In this document: positions 54,901-61,984 of the stretch, piece by piece
Layout of the letters: every line of letters starts with the position of its first letter
How positions within the stretch are numbered: position 1 is the first letter of the stretch
Origin: Allacma fusca
Taxonomy: Eukaryota > Arthropoda > Collembola > Symphypleona > Sminthuridae
Reading direction: 5' to 3'
Length of the DNA stretch: 64,000 nt
Assembly: GCA_947179485.1 (NCBI GenBank)
Contig: OX359249.1
Location: 39,666,250-39,730,249 of the forward strand
Position numbers and translations under genes: made by a program
Notes under the pieces: model-generated
Told to the model about the DNA's origin: nothing
The model's database searches: none
The model's input: the letters and a program-made list of their open reading frames with translations, nothing else

Positions 54901-57900
54901 ACTCAAACGTAAGTAACGGGGTGCAAAAACGACTGTGGTGAGGAGTGACATGGAAAATTTTTCTTTGTTCTATTATTGCATGTGAACTATTTGGGGCGCC
55001 GTGGAGTTATTGTTGAATTGTGAAGATTTATTTTGGGAATCAGCAGGGCTGAAACTTTTTCTATATTTTAGCTATAGCAGTATATAAATCAAGTACATAT
55101 GCTGTCGCCTTTACTTAATAGCTACTTTGATTCTTATTCCCTTTTTTTTTCTTTCTCTCTTTATCTCCCATTTTAGATTACTTCAGAGCTGGAAGCACTT
55201 TGGGGAAAAGGGGAGCAAAGGACAAGCTTCTTGGTATGCCACCAATAAGGTCAATATGACATATGACTCCGTTCAGGTTAGTCTTTTTTCTTTAATGTTT
55301 CTCCTAAACTTTTGCATTTTTAACTAAACTTTTTTTTTGTTTGACTTATCCTGTTGAGAGGGGAAGATTACTTTTCAACGTTTGTGAATCTCAGGTATTT
55401 CCTGCAATAGTACCACTTGCTTCCTACAGGAACTTTTGTCAAGTATTACCCTTACATGCAGTAAAAGCATGTATGTATTCTTAAGAACTAGCACTGATGA
55501 GTTGTAAAGTAGCTTCCGCTAAAATATCTTAAAGCTCTCAGAAAATCCGATGAGATTTAAAAGTGGTGTTTTGTCTGAGAAGCTCTTATCTATGTACGTA
55601 CGTACACGATTGTATACATACAGGTGCGTACGTATCTGTGCTCAATCCAGACTTTCATACGTTTTTTTATACTACCTCAGTGACTTCGGCGTGTCTTTAT
55701 GTAAATATACTCAAGCAAAACACTATGGGAGGAACAGCGTGAATACATTTCGAATTTCGATTTTTTCCTTGTGAAAGCCGTCTGACATAAATGGACGCGT
55801 CTCACGTTACCTTTCCTAAAGAGAAACATGTACCTTATGAAACTGTAGACTTGATAGATAGGTTCATTTCCCTTTTTTTAGGAAAGTTGGAAAGGCAAAC
55901 ATTTTTTTTTTGCCTGGAGGGGTGGGTTACACATTCTAAGACGGAGCTGTGTTATGTGTTGCTGTGTTACATAAACTTCGTATGCTCATTAGGTAGCATA
56001 GTACGTAAAACCTAAGCCTGCATTAAAGTTATTTGTTATAAGTTGCTGTCTGACGAGGTAAATTTATTCGAAAGTATCTCGTGAAGTAGGTTGCTTATCT
56101 CTATTTGCGGGAATTTAAAAATAGGGATAAAATCAGCTATTTATAACGCTGGGGGCAAGAAGCGTGGTTTATGTGTACAGGTGGATGAACGATTTACTCT
56201 GCAGTGACTGTGTGGTGAGGAATTTCAATTAAAAAAGTGTTATATTTATTTTATAGGGTATAAAGCGGCTAAGAAGGGAAATCGTGGAGAGGATGCAGAT
56301 CATCATGAAGCTGGCGAAAGAGCGAAAAACCCAAGGGATGCATAAATTTGTGGAAGATATATATCACAGGGTAGTTTGCTACTTTCCTCGTATATCTCAT
56401 GTAGTCAACTTCATCGTCTGCTTGCACTTTCTCTCAGCATGTATAGATTGAAGTTAGTTTTTTTGCAGACGGTAACGTTTTATCGGTTATAACCAAGGGA
56501 TATGTATGCATGCAATCGCAATCAGCGGAACTCTTCCAGAGGCAAGTGGTAGCTCTGTGGATGAAGATACGCCGGGAAAAGAATTGGTTGCACTTGTATA
56601 AGAATTTCTAATCTAGCTGGACTTCTCAATTTGTCTCTTTCTTTTCCCGGTCGTAGATGTGCATATGCAGAAACATTACTTTCGTGTACTGAGACTACCC
56701 TTGCAACATGAACAATTCAGACGTGTACTTATCTTGTGTGGAAAAGTTGTGTACATTTTGTCAGCTCCATTAGTTACTTGTAAAATAAATCTATTTGGAG
56801 TAAAGGTAAAATAAAACAGGGCTCGTGTAATGGGAATTATCGTCTATAATTTAAACGTAAATCCTTCCTTTTTCACTGCTCCTCCGCGAAGAATTTATGT
56901 GTAAATGAGAACGAATTGGGTTGAATGTTTCATTTTCTTTATCCTCAGTGCCGGCTATTACTCAGCATTTGTGACCAGTCACTAATTGAGGAGGCGTTTG
57001 AGTTCCTGGAGCATCAGAAATTGACTCTACCCACTTCGACCTCGTTAGATTTTGATACTATCGAGGAGCATTACCGTCAAGTCGACGAGGGAATCGATAC
57101 CCCTAATTCCCCCATACGTTCCGTAGTAGAGATGTTCAAAAAACGAACGGAGGCTGGCAGCGTCAAAGACGAAGACCGAACTCCAGACTCAGGACTAGGA
57201 ATTGAAGATATTGTGAAATCCTTCTTGGACTCCCCCTCTTCGAATTACTACCGACCATCAGAGGAACCGGAGCCGTGGGATTTGACTCAATTGAATATTG
57301 AAGCCAGTGTGATTAGCTTAAACAGTAAAGTAAAGGTTTTATGTGGTGTTGGAGCAAACATTCAGTCTAATTTCTTACGACCCTCAAACTCCGTTCAACG
57401 GTATCATAGTGTCCACTCCCACACAAATAATGCCTCTAGCCCTAAAGTTGAAACAAGAAGAACTCAAGTGGCTCAGTGGAGGAAGTCCATGCGGGAAGAA
57501 ACATCTCAGGAGAAAGAGAAAGCAATTAGTTTGGCTCCTTTAAGTCTACCGGTCCCGATCATTAGTTCTGTGTACCCACATCAGAACGGCTTCGATCGGC
57601 AGCATACCAACCCAACAAATAATAATATGATGATAACTGAACTCAGCCATACGTCTGATTGGAGTGAAGAGTTACGAGCAAGTGTGAAAAAGTTGAGAAT
57701 GGCTATGGATGGGCTGCTGAAGACATCAAGATTAGCGCATAGTATTTTTAGATTGCAGGAAAATAATGAGAAGGCCCAATTAGGCTACATTGTCAAATAC
57801 CGCCGTGATGTGTGCTTCTCTCATGCCGTAAGTTTTTCCAACTTATAACTAAGAAAGTTTATTCAAGGTACAGATATTATTGTGGGGCACTCTTTTCTTC

Positions 57901-60737
57901 CTATTAATGCAGTCACCCTTTATCATAAAGTGCAAAAGTATTGAGTAATTACATTATAAAGAAATTCGTGTATAATATTATATTGTAGTACGTGCAAGCG
58001 CCGGCTTTCAGTTAGTACGTCGAGATCGATAGGAACTTCATAAGCTAGTTTTTACGAAAGGTCGGTTCTTATCAACTGTAGAGTTGACGTTTCTTCATGT
58101 GTGTATTTTGCTCACAGTCGTACGATCCGTGCTTTTTATTTGTTTTGAAGAATCCTTCGTCTTCAGTTTCTGAACAGGACTCAGAGAAATCTTTTAAGTC
58201 TTCGTTGATGACGGCAAAAGAATTGCGACGGCTGCCAACATCTGGTGTTTCCCAAAACGTTAAGCCTGATTTTGCTGCCAATGCCAATGACAACAAAGAT
58301 TATCAATTAGAATTGCTAATACGATGGCTCTATTCCATTAAAACCTATGGTTCAATTCACTTTGAAAACCTACATTTCCCTGCATCAATTTATTTATTAT
58401 TTTGCTGGTCGGATTCACTGATCATTACGCATAGTTTAGACAGCTTTGAGGCTGATCAACAAAGCATTATTTTGATCTCGTACTATGTGAGAGGCGCAAG
58501 TATTTTCACCATTCAAGCCAAAAGTTCAGCCAGCAAGGAAACTTTCGAAAATTTTCCTGCAAAAATTGACAGTTCAATAATTTATTTTCCTACCTTCTTC
58601 GTCAATGACGGGGAAACTTTTTGGCCGCCAAATCCAAGAAAAGAGAGCACAAATTATAGTAGCAAAGATTTGTATATTTAATGGAAACATTATGATTTGG
58701 AGGAGCCCAGTTTTAGTATCACCAAGACAATGGGTCTCACAGCAAGCTGCTCTCTTGTGAATAGGCCTTGCAGTTTATGGAGATACGAATTTCGCCAACA
58801 GCGTATTTCCTTGATGTTAGACCAACCAGAATAAATGGGCCATAAAATACATTCTAAGTCATTGTGCAACACAACATAACTTGAAAACTTTTAGCAATGT
58901 AATGAGGCTAGTCGTTTGTTTTGTCAGCATTGTCTTCATTGGGTTCCGCTGCATATATTATGTTACATCATAATACGATTAAAACCTGAATGAAAATACT
59001 TACAACTTTCATAATATTTACAATATGACGTTACTTTTAAAACTTTGGGGAGGAAAATATTACCCCTTAATATGAGTTAATAGTTTTTTCATTAGTTTAC
59101 TATTGTATCATTATGAAGGTAAATATTACACAGTAGTGTATATATGGGTATATTGAGCTTACAATTAGAAGCACAAAGTTGCCGAAACCGGATGATATGA
59201 TTTGAATAACTTTTGATTACAGTTAACTTCCCTTGTTGCGGGTCTGATGTCTCGTTTGTGGTGCCGGAAACCTGACCCGACATTTCTTTACGTTGTGACT
59301 CGTTTGGGTCCTTTGATTTCTTTCCATTCATTCCTAACGTACCATTCGCACGAGGCTGAGATGTTCTCGGATATGATAGTTGCTATTGAAGATTTAAAAA
59401 CAGTTGAGTTTGTGATGGTTTTATATGATGGGAAAATCCACGGACAACAAGGGGGAAATTCAGAAGATTCATCCATGAATTGTCCTATGCCAAAAGTACA
59501 TGGTTCCAGATCAACGCTGAAAGTTTTATTGCCAGTTCCGGAATCAATATTTTCCATGCTACCTGCAGACTCCAGTCGGAGCACCAGTTTCGTGATCACC
59601 CCTGTTTTCTTTAATATTGGCATTAATGAGCAAGCTACACTCGCTGAGCGATTTGGTAACTTGGAACCACAAGACAAATCCAACTTGGATAACTTCGCAA
59701 GATTGAATGAATATTTCCGAAGATACAAAAAGTTAACGCTCCCCGTCAAGTTCACTTCTAAAAGTAAGCTATACTACTGATGATCGTGTAATGAGCTAAC
59801 AATCAAAAGCCTTGATAATTTATTACTTGAAAATAAATTCCTACTGAACTGAAATACTTTCAAATTGACCGATTATTACGGTTTGAAAAGCAATTTTTCA
59901 ATAGAAGGATTTTTATTCGATTTTTTTTACAGGGAATCAAGCTGTGGAGCCCAACATTGATTCGTTGTTAGATCGAATGCACCAAGAAATTCTCTCGAAG
60001 AAGAAAAAGAACGTGGAAATTATTCATTTATCGAGTCAAATTACACGTCTTATGATGGGTAAGTCCCATTCAGTTTTACGTCTGAACGTGATACTGAGTG
60101 ACAATGAATTGAGATGTTTTCACCGTGGCATCATTTAACCCTTGTGTTTGCTCTCACACCTGATCAATTCATTAAAAGAAAGATGTTGGGAATCCTAATC
60201 CGAATAATCTATGCCTTCTGACCTAGTTTTTTTCTCGTTGGTAGGCTTACGATTCACCAGTTGCAAAAGTGGCAAGGATAGGACGTCAATGGCTGTCACT
60301 TTGGAACAGTGCCAAATCCTTTCTCAAGAGTATGACCTGGCTGAGCACGAGTACCAATTGGCGCTGGATGCTTTTCGAAGGTAAAGACAACTCTCTGACT
60401 TTTACCCAAGCTGCTTCGATTAATTACTGAAAACAATTGAGATTGCCTTGTAAGCACACTTTTGGAAGCAGCAACTTTTGTAATCCTCGCTGCATTGAAG
60501 AAACTATTTCGTGTATTCTAATCAGAATGTCTGAACCGTCTTTGTTCATTTACAAGTATAGATATTGAAATTGACAAGAATTAATTGTTTTTTTCCCTTT
60601 GTAGTGAGGGATGCCGTCGTGAAAATACGCTGAAAAATATAGGCCAAAGGAAATATGCATTCAATAGTCTGCAAGCATTCGCTCTTCCGAAGCTGTATCG
60701 ACCTTCTCCTGGGACCTTTGGAAACGTTCAGAGCTAA
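26774..60737 (+). CDS. INPP4: INPP4-family inositol polyphosphate-4-phosphatase with N-terminal PH domain (15 coding exons, whole gene span)
   Basis: Spliced coding sequence: 26774-26891, 44158-44316, 46850-47080, 48375-48529, 48973-49305, 50860-51062, 52246-52406, 54122-54305, 55177-55276, 56257-56370, 56949-57827, 59223-59763, 59933-60058, 60245-60380, 60605-60737. It totals 3573 nt, 1190 residues plus stop; all 14 introns are GT-AG and phases agree at each junction. Known family role: magnesium-independent hydrolysis of the 4-phosphate of PI(3,4)P2 to PI3P, acting in PI3K signalling and on endosomal and plasma membranes. Seen: PH domain about residues 20-125, C2 about 170-320, phosphatase region from about 880, with the CX5R nucleophile C1108 and R1114. 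Mammalian INPP4A/B are about 920-980 residues; the extra length here is mainly the PH segment and the exon 11 linker. Family assignment is firm. The 5' non-coding exons and any isoforms are not settled by sequence alone. Confidence 0.93.
27679..27716. repeat. ATT trinucleotide tract
   Basis: Imperfect ATT repeat with ACT interruptions, in intron 1. Confidence 0.85.
28050..28088. repeat. CT-rich tract
   Basis: CT run with CTGT interruptions, in intron 1. Confidence 0.85.
29353..29390. other. Perfect inverted repeat, potential hairpin
   Basis: AATTGCGCCA (29353-29362) and TGGCGCAATT (29381-29390) are exact inverted copies. A second inner stem GCAC/GTGC (29363-29366 with 29373-29376) shares the loop, leaving a four-base bulge. 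It lies inside the exon-like segment 29327-29423. Confidence 0.5.
31815..31837. repeat. CT microsatellite
   Basis: About 11 CT units, in intron 1. Confidence 0.88.
35983..36010. repeat. CA microsatellite
   Basis: 14 CA units, in intron 1; it accounts for the cysteine-valine runs that extend a spurious minus-strand open frame there. Confidence 0.93.
37385..37492. repeat. Longest GA microsatellite (about 108 bp)
   Basis: Nearly pure GA with two GTGA interruptions, in intron 1. GA repeats can bind GAGA-factor proteins in arthropods; whether that applies here is unknown. Confidence 0.95.
38301..38310. promoter_or_regulatory. Second CTCACGTGAC E-box, in intron 1
   Basis: Exact copy of the decamer near the putative promoter, here inside the 17 kb first intron; could be an intronic enhancer element or chance. 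Confidence 0.2.
39446..39464. repeat. TA microsatellite
   Basis: About nine TA units, in intron 1. Confidence 0.88.
42916..42975. repeat. CT microsatellite
   Basis: About 60 bp of pure CT, the last long dinucleotide tract before the exon-dense part of the gene. Confidence 0.95.
43958..43991. repeat. GTT trinucleotide tract
   Basis: Imperfect GTT repeat about 170 bp upstream of exon 2. Confidence 0.88.
44158..44316 (+). CDS. INPP4: INPP4 exon 2 (PH domain core)
   Basis: Residues 40-92. Shows the classic PH pattern [16 protein letters not shown], then [11 protein letters not shown], close to the strand 2 to strand 5 region of Sesquipedalian and APPL PH domains. Acceptor tttctcag ends at 44157 and donor GTAAGT starts at 44317. 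Both ends are phase 1 and the length (159 nt) is a multiple of three, so skipping it keeps the frame. It lies 17.3 kb from exon 1. Confidence 0.9.
44317..46849 (+). other. INPP4: INPP4 intron 2
   Basis: GT-AG, phase 1, 2.5 kb. AT-rich; no tract, hairpin or coding-like segment stands out apart from a weak open frame at 45387-45581 with no motif. Confidence 0.8.
46850..47080 (+). CDS. INPP4: INPP4 exon 3 (end of PH domain and PH-C2 linker)
   Basis: Residues 93-169. Contains the last PH strands (SYHFVV of exon 2 continues into [13 protein letters not shown]) and the C-terminal PH helix [14 protein letters not shown], with the invariant helix tryptophan at W113. A basic, serine/proline-rich linker follows up to the C2 domain. 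Acceptor tgtttttag ends at 46849; donor GTAAGG at 47081. Phase 1 at both ends, 231 nt, so it is also skippable in frame. Confidence 0.9.
47081..48374 (+). other. INPP4: INPP4 intron 3
   Basis: GT-AG, phase 1, 1.3 kb. Contains TACA-type stretches and a CGTA repeat (48061-48077). Confidence 0.8.
48375..48529 (+). CDS. INPP4: INPP4 exon 4 (start of C2 domain)
   Basis: Residues 170-221. Contains [11 protein letters not shown], equivalent to the EFSLACSEL strand that opens the C2 domain of human INPP4A, then [22 protein letters not shown]. The C2 domain of INPP4 binds acidic and 3-phosphorylated lipids. Acceptor gttgagcag ends at 48374; donor GTAACC at 48530 (weak at +5/+6). Enters in phase 1, leaves in phase 0. 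Confidence 0.88.
48530..48972 (+). other. INPP4: INPP4 intron 4
   Basis: GT-AG, phase 0, 443 bp. Nothing notable inside. Confidence 0.8.
48973..49305 (+). CDS. INPP4: INPP4 exon 5 (rest of C2 domain)
   Basis: Residues 222-332. [12 protein letters not shown] lines up with the NNPIFLSSIAFF segment of human INPP4A; then [12 protein letters not shown] and [10 protein letters not shown] complete the C2 sandwich, and [12 protein letters not shown] corresponds to the final strand (TVIGWQMEE in human). A serine-rich loop ([10 protein letters not shown]) interrupts it. Acceptor cccatgcag ends at 48972; donor GTAAGT at 49306. Phase 0 at both ends. Confidence 0.9.
49306..50859 (+). other. INPP4: INPP4 intron 5
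   Basis: GT-AG, phase 0, 1.55 kb. Contains a short GA tract at 50211-50226. A minus-strand open frame at 50309-50662 shows no domain pattern. Confidence 0.8.
50860..51062 (+). CDS. INPP4: INPP4 exon 6 (middle region)
   Basis: Residues 333-399 plus two bases. [22 protein letters not shown] lies in this exon (first 20 residues only quoted elsewhere as [11 protein letters not shown] and [11 protein letters not shown]); it matches the human [21 protein letters not shown] block that follows the C2 domain. The end, FLFPQQLL, matches the human LHVPRQFVKLL position. Acceptor tattttcag ends at 50859; donor GTAAGT at 51063. Leaves in phase 2. Confidence 0.88.
51063..52245 (+). other. INPP4: INPP4 intron 6
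   Basis: GT-AG, phase 2, 1.2 kb, AT-rich, nothing notable. Confidence 0.8.
52246..52406 (+). CDS. INPP4: INPP4 exon 7 (conserved acidic/LGELREPW block)
   Basis: Residues 400-453 plus one base. [12 protein letters not shown] aligns with ELEELGELSPCW of human INPP4A, followed by a helix ([18 protein letters not shown]) equivalent to RRQIVTQYQTIILTYQ. The acceptor aacataaaag ends at 52245 and lacks a strong pyrimidine tract; donor GTATGA at 52407. Leaves in phase 1; the leftover G joins GA of exon 8. Confidence 0.87.
52407..54121 (+). other. INPP4: INPP4 intron 7
   Basis: GT-AG, phase 1, 1.7 kb. Open frames at 52489-52779 (plus) and 52557-52835 (minus) overlap; neither has a recognised motif. 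Confidence 0.8.
54122..54305 (+). CDS. INPP4: INPP4 exon 8 ([10 protein letters not shown] block)
   Basis: Residues 454-514 plus two bases. [20 protein letters not shown] aligns with the human SFKASSLKADKKLEFVPTN block, followed by LHLQR and [10 protein letters not shown], the counterpart of YDIVTIGAPAA, and then NGGL (human SGGL). There is no ATG-initiated frame here, so it is easy to miss. Acceptor attttccag ends at 54121; donor GTACAT at 54306. Phase 2 exit, completed to Lys by exon 9. Confidence 0.87.
54306..55176 (+). other. INPP4: INPP4 intron 8
   Basis: GT-AG, phase 2, 871 bp. A C/T-rich tract precedes the acceptor; nothing else stands out. Confidence 0.8.
55177..55276 (+). CDS. INPP4: INPP4 exon 9
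   Basis: Residues 515-548. Short exon encoding [16 protein letters not shown] and then [15 protein letters not shown]; it aligns with the human KLHKFEETKKHFEE region. Acceptor cccattttag ends at 55176 after a long T/C tract; donor GTTAGT at 55277. Enters phase 2, leaves phase 0. Between GGLVK and YDSVQ the match to human is loose, so the role of this segment is not defined. Confidence 0.82.
55277..56256 (+). other. INPP4: INPP4 intron 9
   Basis: GT-AG, phase 0, 980 bp. Short open frames at 55550-55774 and 55791-56015 are not supported by splice sites or motifs. Confidence 0.78.
56257..56370 (+). CDS. INPP4: INPP4 exon 10 (helical segment)
   Basis: Residues 549-586. Encodes a basic amphipathic helix ([19 protein letters not shown]), corresponding to the human VRAKEIIAQINTLKTQV helix. 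Acceptor ttttatag ends at 56256; donor GTAGTT at 56371 is weak. Exactly 38 codons, phase 0 at both ends. Included because the frame, position and homology fit, although it contains no start codon or long open frame of its own. Confidence 0.8.
56371..56948 (+). other. INPP4: INPP4 intron 10
   Basis: GT-AG, phase 0, 578 bp, nothing notable. Confidence 0.78.
56949..57827 (+). CDS. INPP4: INPP4 exon 11 (long linker and helical region before the phosphatase domain)
   Basis: Residues 587-879, by far the largest exon. It starts [20 protein letters not shown], matching human RQLVTVCDCKLLANSIHGL. A likely disordered stretch with proline-directed sites follows ([17 protein letters not shown]). [14 protein letters not shown] lines up with EKVWLNVDKSLE of human, and [20 protein letters not shown] with the helical EWSEALYPLLTTLTDC region. 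The exon ends [14 protein letters not shown], equivalent to LSLQYRRDVVFCQT. Acceptor tatcctcag ends at 56948; donor GTAAGT at 57828; phase 0 both sides. An unrecognised short intron inside the linker cannot be excluded. Confidence 0.9.
58118..58681 (+). CDS. Possible alternative 3'-terminal exon or nested gene inside INPP4 intron 11 (unknown protein)
   Basis: An uninterrupted 187-codon frame ending in TAA at 58679-58681 lies between exons 11 and 12. It is preceded by an acceptor-like tgctcacag (AG 58116-58117) and opens in phase 0, the phase in which exon 11 ends, so splicing 57827 to 58118 stays in frame. An AATAAA is found at 58830-58835, about 150 nt after the stop. An internal ATG (58208) could instead start a separate protein. 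The translation has a serine-rich start ([15 protein letters not shown]), then a more globular part ([34 protein letters not shown]) and FWPPNPRKE near the end. I recognise no family. As an isoform, it would lack the phosphatase signature. The full-length join 57827 to 59223 is clearly supported by homology, so this would be an addition, not a replacement. Confidence 0.42.
   Translation, partial: SYDPCFLFVLKNPSSSVSEQDSEKSFKSSLMTAKELRRLPTSGVSQNVKPDFAANANDNKDYQLELLIRWLYSIKTYGSIHFENLHFPASIYLLFCWSDSLIITHSLDSFEADQQSIILISYYVRGASIFTIQAKSSASKETFENFPAKIDSSIIYFPTFFVNDGETFWPPNPRKESTNYSSKDLYI
58830..58835 (+). promoter_or_regulatory. AATAAA poly(A) signal inside intron 11
   Basis: Canonical hexamer about 150 nt after the stop of the intron 11 open frame. 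It fits premature polyadenylation after the alternative terminal exon, although AATAAA also occurs by chance in AT-rich DNA. Confidence 0.35.
59223..59763 (+). CDS. INPP4: INPP4 exon 12 (N-terminal half of the phosphatase region)
   Basis: Residues 880-1059 plus one base. [13 protein letters not shown] follows [10 protein letters not shown] exactly as LTALICGFIIKL follows YRRDVVFCQT in human. Further matches: [19 protein letters not shown] (human AQFESLLSTYGEELAM), [10 protein letters not shown] (GIMDLRNVTF), and the strongly conserved [15 protein letters not shown] at residues 1010-1024. A variable insert ([18 protein letters not shown]) occupies the position of a poorly conserved human loop. 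Acceptor gattacag ends at 59222; donor GTAAGC at 59764; leaves in phase 1. Confidence 0.93.
59933..60058 (+). CDS. INPP4: INPP4 exon 13
   Basis: Residues 1060-1101 plus one base. Contains a helix ([20 protein letters not shown]) and [16 protein letters not shown], aligned with the human [22 protein letters not shown] segment just before the catalytic loop. Acceptor ttttttttacag ends at 59932 after a T-rich tract; donor GTAAGT at 60059. 126 nt with phase 1 at both ends, so it can be skipped in frame. Confidence 0.92.
60245..60380 (+). CDS. INPP4: INPP4 exon 14 (catalytic CX5R loop)
   Basis: Residues 1102-1146 plus two bases. Carries [20 protein letters not shown], with the CX5R phosphatase loop C1108-K-S-G-K-D-R1114: cysteine as nucleophile, arginine for phosphate binding, and two lysines typical of phosphoinositide phosphatases. 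Human INPP4 has Ala where this protein has Gly1111. A helix with [17 protein letters not shown] follows. Acceptor cgttggtag ends at 60244; donor GTAAAG at 60381; leaves in phase 2. Confidence 0.96.
60381..60604 (+). other. INPP4: INPP4 intron 14
   Basis: GT-AG, phase 2, 224 bp, with a T-rich tract before the acceptor. Introns 12 (59764-59932) and 13 (60059-60244) are of similar small size. Confidence 0.85.
60605..60737 (+). CDS. INPP4: INPP4 exon 15 (C-terminus and stop)
   Basis: Residues 1147-1190 and TAA at 60735-60737. [20 protein letters not shown] is nearly identical to the human C-terminal [20 protein letters not shown] block, followed by [20 protein letters not shown], which matches the human [20 protein letters not shown] end. 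Acceptor ccctttgtag ends at 60604. The end is complete with no frameshift. Confidence 0.96.
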
Positions 60738-61190
60738 TGAAAAAGGATTATTGTAAATTCTTCTTCCATGTCTAAACTTACACAGCCCAAGTCAAATTTC
60801 TTGGTTTAGATGCCTGTTGTACCGATTCGACCGGCAAGGGTCTCAGTCTCAACATAATTAACGTCTGAATTGCTCAATTGTGGCTCAACAAGATACGTTT
60901 TAACAGTGGGGTATCGAGTTATCGAGATTAAAAACTGATGATTTGTATTCAGTAGTAATAATACGACTATTTTAATTATCCCTAATATTCTGTTTCATAT
61001 GATGGAATATTGTAAATAAGTTTCGCTATTCACTGTGCACGGAGAAATGGAAAGCACTTGAAATCTTCGGATTTTTAAGATAAATTAACAAGTCCTTTGT
61101 TGACATGAGTATTATATCTTTAAAATATTGCTCTTTAATTTCTTCAAAGGTGCACAAAATGACGAGGTAGTTGTGATTAAATAGAATAAA
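60738..61190 (+). other. INPP4: 3' UTR of INPP4 to first AATAAA
   Basis: Non-coding, AT-rich sequence directly after the stop. The first perfect AATAAA found is at 61185-61190. Further copies at 61979-61984, 62696-62701 and 62876-62881 would give longer 3' UTRs; which one is used cannot be decided from the sequence. Confidence 0.5.
61185..61190 (+). promoter_or_regulatory. INPP4: Candidate poly(A) signal AATAAA
   Basis: First perfect hexamer after the INPP4 stop codon, about 450 nt downstream. Confidence 0.4.
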
Positions 61191-61978
61191 ATCTAGAAAG
61201 TCAAAATTGCGGCTACTTCAGTTTTTAAAGTTAAATTGAGACGTACTATTGTAGCGTTACTATCAAATTCCATCATGATTTAGAATTCGCTTTGAGTCGC
61301 AATGTACAGTAAGTGTATATTATCTTGAGTCAGCCTTGAGGTAATAATAAGTTCATGTAAATGGGCCAAACTATTGGATTCACTGTAAATTGTGTTTAAT
61401 TTTTCCAGAAGCGATGGCTAGTGGCAATTTCTAGTCTTATTATAGGTGTTAATGCAGTTCGACCAAGTTTATATAGCTTGATATATTTGCATTATTATTT
61501 TTGGTGGTTACAGTAGCCATGCAAATTCACTTTTGTAAAGGCAAGGGGTGCACCTTTTTTATTATTAACTGTATCCTCAGGTTTTTTGTGATTTAAAAGC
61601 ATTCCAATTTGTTGCACTAAAGTTAATGGTCGTTCCTTAAAATATTTCGGTTACCTTAGTTCTATGTGTAAAGCACCATTTACAATATTGCAAATATTAG
61701 CGTGCAGTAAATGTTATAAGTAGTAATTTATTTGAATCCTTGTGTTTTCAATTTTTTGACAGTTTGTATTCTCAGGCCATACGATACTGAAAAAAATGCT
61801 GAGTAATGCAAAAAGCAACCATTTTAAAAATAATTATTGTACTTTTCTGTTAGTTTATTAAATTTAGTGTGAAAGTAATTTAGTTTGCGAGATTTTGTAC
61901 TAAGCGGCCCTTTTTATTGTGATTTAGATATGGTTGCAAAATTTAATATCATATAAGCTCTCGTGTGTTTAAGTAACA

Positions 61979-61984
61979 AATAAA
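61979..61984 (+). promoter_or_regulatory. INPP4: Second candidate poly(A) signal AATAAA
   Basis: Perfect hexamer about 1.24 kb after the stop, in a context of repeated T-rich stretches; a plausible distal site. Confidence 0.35.

Larger units (their letters stand above)
57828..59222 (+). other. INPP4: INPP4 intron 11
   Basis: GT-AG, phase 0, 1.4 kb. Holds the open frame 58118-58681 with acceptor and AATAAA described separately. Confidence 0.82.

Noticed and set aside
57343..57543. Second plus-strand open frame inside exon 11
   Set aside because: Different frame from the INPP4 coding frame, no motif; a shadow.
59288..59755. Minus-strand open frame of 155 codons
   Set aside because: It is the antisense shadow of INPP4 exon 12, whose plus-strand translation matches the family closely.
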